Source of the DNA: CAZDUS01 sp964508705
GTDB lineage: Bacteria; Verrucomicrobiota; Kiritimatiellia; CAIKKV01; CAITUY01
Direction: 5' to 3'
DNA length: 15,228 nt
NCBI GenBank assembly: GCA_964508705.1
Contig: CAZDUS010000045.1
Coordinates: forward strand, 1-15,228
The translations under genes and the position numbers were made by a program. Shown here piece after piece: positions 13,579-15,228 of this stretch. The stretch's first letter is position 1, and the number at the start of each line of letters is the position of its first letter. The notes beneath the pieces were generated by a model that had not been told where the DNA came from, ran no database searches, and saw nothing but the letters and a program-made list of their open reading frames with translations.

Positions 13579-14025
13579 CTACCTCCCGACCAACAACTCT
13601 CCGATAGCCTCAGCCACCAGCTTGGGATCGGCCATTGTATTCCTGCACGGCCCTTCCGGTGTCGTGTTGCCCACCGCCAGAACGGGCTTCGGCCACGCCG
13701 CGAAAATTCCATACACCAACTCCCGCTCACACGCCACCGCCACAACAGCTTTGATTCCCGACTGCCGCGTCTTATGCAATGCCTGTCGCCCGCCCCCGAC
13801 CACACACCCGCTCACTCCCGCCATCTCGCGCACCCGCGCCAACTCCCCCACACTGCACTGCCCGCAACGTCTGCATTCATCCAGACTGTGAACCACATTC
13901 TGCGGGCAAGTCTCCTTATGCAGGCAATGCGGCAACAACAGCAGGAGTTCTTCCGGCCGCACCTTGATCCCTCGCCGCCTAACCCACCAGTTATTCACCG
14001 CTATTATGGTTTTCCATACTTTCAT
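13579..14025 (-). CDS. DUF116 family protein
   Basis: A 148-residue Cys-rich protein of the DUF116 family; its function is not established. Hallmarks: LLLLLPHCLHKETCP (27-41; C34, C40), CRRCGQC (C51, C54, C57), GCVVGGG (C74), AVVAVACERELVYGI (C99) and NTTPEGPCRNT (C127). Eight Cys in such patterns suggest metal or Fe-S binding. There is no clear signal peptide. In other genomes DUF116 genes often lie near fmt and def; neither is here. The ATG at 14025 falls inside a heptamer array and has no good ribosome binding site. An in-frame stop (TGA, 14029-14031) rules out a longer start; a GTG at 13998 is an alternative. Convergent with the MipA-like gene and divergent from ispH. Confidence 0.88.
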   Translation of the reverse strand: MKVWKTIIAVNNWWVRRRGIKVRPEELLLLLPHCLHKETCPQNVVHSLDECRRCGQCSVGELARVREMAGVSGCVVGGGRQALHKTRQSGIKAVVAVACERELVYGIFAAWPKPVLAVGNTTPEGPCRNTMADPKLVAEAIGELLVGR

Positions 14026-14050
14026 ACTTCATCATTCATACTTCATACTT
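14015..14050 (+). repeat. Heptamer array CATACTT at the DUF116 gene start
   Basis: Four in-register 7-nt units at 14023-14050 (CATACTT, CATCATT, then CATACTT twice), plus one more CATACTT at 14015-14021 offset by a single base. Read on the minus strand the units contain ATG, and one of these is the probable DUF116 start codon. Confidence 0.82.
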
Positions 14051-14130
14051 TCCCGCCAACCCCTCGCTCCCGCCATTGCCACGCGCATCAACATAGTATA
14101 TGAATGCAACCGACAACGTCACTGAAGAAC

Positions 14131-15063
14131 ATGAATAGACGCAAACTCATTCTGGTCTCACCCCACGGTTTCTGCGCTGGCGTGGAACGCGCCGTTCATA
14201 TCGCGGAAACCATCCTCAAACGCACACAATCCCCGGTCTATTGCCTCAAGGAAATCGTTCACAACCAACAGGTCATAAACTCACTCCGCGCCAAGGGCAT
14301 GATCTTCGTCCAAACCCTCAACGATATCCCCCGGGGGTCTCATGTCCTCTTCAGCGCACACGGCGTCCCCCCGGAAACCTGGGCCCTTGCCAAAGAACGC
14401 CAACTGATCGTCACCGACGCCACCTGTCCGTTCGTCGCCAAAGTCCACACCGAAGTCCGCCGCTACGCCTCCCAGCAATGCGCCATCCTCCTGATTGGAC
14501 ATCGCAAACACGATGAGGTCATCGGCGTGGCAGGCGAATCCCCGGATCGCGTCACCATCATCGAAACCGAAACCGAGGCCCGCTCTGTCTCCATTCCTGA
14601 CCCTTCACGGGTCGCCGTACTGACCCAGACAACCTTGAGCCCCGACGAAGTCGCCCCCATCATTACCCTCCTGCGCCAACGCTTCCCCGCTCTCCGCATG
14701 CCCGCCAGCGACGACATCTGCTATGCCACCCGCAACCGCCAGCAAGCCGTGCGCGAATCTGCACCGCTCGTCGACGCCTTCATCATCCTTGGCTCCGAAA
14801 ACAGCTCCAACTCCAACCGCCTCGTCGAAGTCGCCCGCGCCGCCGGTTGCCCCGCCGCCCATCTGGCGGGCACCATGGAGAAACTTGCCGCCATCCCTCT
14901 CGACAACGTCAACATCCTCGGCATCACCGCAGGCGCCTCCACCCCGGAAAAAGTGGTCATCGCCGCCATCGAACAATTGAAATCACGCGGATTCGAAAAC
15001 GTCGAGGACCGCATCATCGTTCAGGAGAACATTCATTTCTCAATTCCCAAATCACTCATTTAA
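14131..15063 (+). CDS. ispH: 4-hydroxy-3-methylbut-2-enyl diphosphate reductase IspH
   Basis: Last enzyme of the MEP isoprenoid pathway: an iron-sulfur protein that reduces HMBPP to IPP and DMAPP in the cytoplasm. The 310 residues match the family. The three cluster cysteines are present: C15 (PHGFCAGVERAV), C99 (VTDATCPFV) and C197 (DDICYATRNRQ). Substrate-site residues are intact: H44 (EIVHNQQV), H77 (SAHGVP), H124 and E129 (GHRKHDE), T167 (TQTTLS), the GSENSSNSNR loop and S270 (TAGASTPE). The ATG at 14131 was chosen because homologues begin just before the first Cys motif and GAAG precedes it; an in-frame ATG at 14104 would add nine residues. It is followed 22 bp later by manA. Confidence 0.97.
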   Translation: MNRRKLILVSPHGFCAGVERAVHIAETILKRTQSPVYCLKEIVHNQQVINSLRAKGMIFVQTLNDIPRGSHVLFSAHGVPPETWALAKERQLIVTDATCPFVAKVHTEVRRYASQQCAILLIGHRKHDEVIGVAGESPDRVTIIETETEARSVSIPDPSRVAVLTQTTLSPDEVAPIITLLRQRFPALRMPASDDICYATRNRQQAVRESAPLVDAFIILGSENSSNSNRLVEVARAAGCPAAHLAGTMEKLAAIPLDNVNILGITAGASTPEKVVIAAIEQLKSRGFENVEDRIIVQENIHFSIPKSLI

Positions 15064-15085
15064 CCCATTCTATCCAGAAACAACC

Positions 15086-15228
15086 ATGACCCCAAAGCTC
15101 TACCCCTTCATCCTCGATCCCGTTTACAAGGATTACATCTGGGGCGGCAACCGCATCCCACTTCTGTTTAACAGGCAACTCCCTCCCGGCATCTACGCCG
15201 AATCCTGGGAACTCTCCGACCGCCCCGA
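15086..15228 (+). CDS. manA: Mannose-6-phosphate isomerase, class I (5' part only)
   Basis: The first 47 codons of a cupin-fold, zinc-dependent isomerase interconverting mannose 6-phosphate and fructose 6-phosphate; the rest lies beyond the right edge. The visible N-terminus is typical of the Bacillus-like class I enzymes: P-x-x-L-D-P-V-Y-K-D-Y-I-W-G-G-N-R (about residues 7-22), then GIYAESWELSDRP (35-47). The zinc and catalytic residues are not yet reached. It lies 22 bp after ispH on the same strand. The assignment rests on a short segment, but the DYIWGG and ESWELSD signatures are characteristic. Confidence 0.85.
   Translation, partial: MTPKLYPFILDPVYKDYIWGGNRIPLLFNRQLPPGIYAESWELSDRP

Overview
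The window looks like a scaffold from a metagenome-assembled or draft genome of a PVC-group bacterium, most likely Verrucomicrobiota or Kiritimatiellota. This placement is inferred from gene content, not from a phylogeny. It rests on a CbiR-type cobamide remodelling enzyme next to CobU, an anaerobic sulfatase maturase, a DUF116 protein, several outer-membrane proteins (Gram-negative envelope), moderately high GC, and oddly repetitive spacers. A run of exactly 100 N (11311-11410) marks an assembly gap. All genes look chromosomal and housekeeping or accessory-metabolic. I see no phage, plasmid, CRISPR, tRNA or rRNA.

Layout. 1-3445 (minus strand) is a tightly packed run: mscL, a DUF481 outer-membrane protein, pgl, a 62-residue Cys/His-rich protein and ligA, which runs off the left edge. 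3668-5918 holds a divergent pair: an exported PQQ-type beta-propeller protein (minus) and an exported LysM/L,D-transpeptidase (plus). 6133-7922 (plus) is crcB-cbiR-cobU, a fluoride channel followed by a two-gene cobamide remodelling and salvage unit. 7972-9433 (minus) is a LysM lipoprotein followed by a sugar-phosphate nucleotidyltransferase. 9434-9790 is a 357-bp spacer made largely of short tandem repeats. 9791-12615 (minus) is an anaerobic sulfatase maturase (interrupted by the N gap), a coupled short-chain dehydrogenase, and pcm. 12643-13437 (plus) is a MipA/OmpV-type porin, separated by a small CTAG-flanked inverted-repeat element from a convergent DUF116 gene. 14131-15228 (plus) is ispH followed by a truncated manA.

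The most unusual structure is between the genes. Almost every larger spacer carries its own degenerate tandem array with a period of 7 nt (less often 9 or 6 nt). Most arrays have two to five units; one reaches about eighteen. A nonamer family (unit ending TTCGTG, followed by a GT..CTC tail) occurs four times, always on the same DNA strand whatever the direction of the flanking genes. Several arrays run into genes: they supply the stop codons and last residues of cbiR and the propeller gene, the stop of pcm, and the probable start codon of the DUF116 gene. The inverted-repeat element likewise supplies the stop codon of the MipA-like gene.
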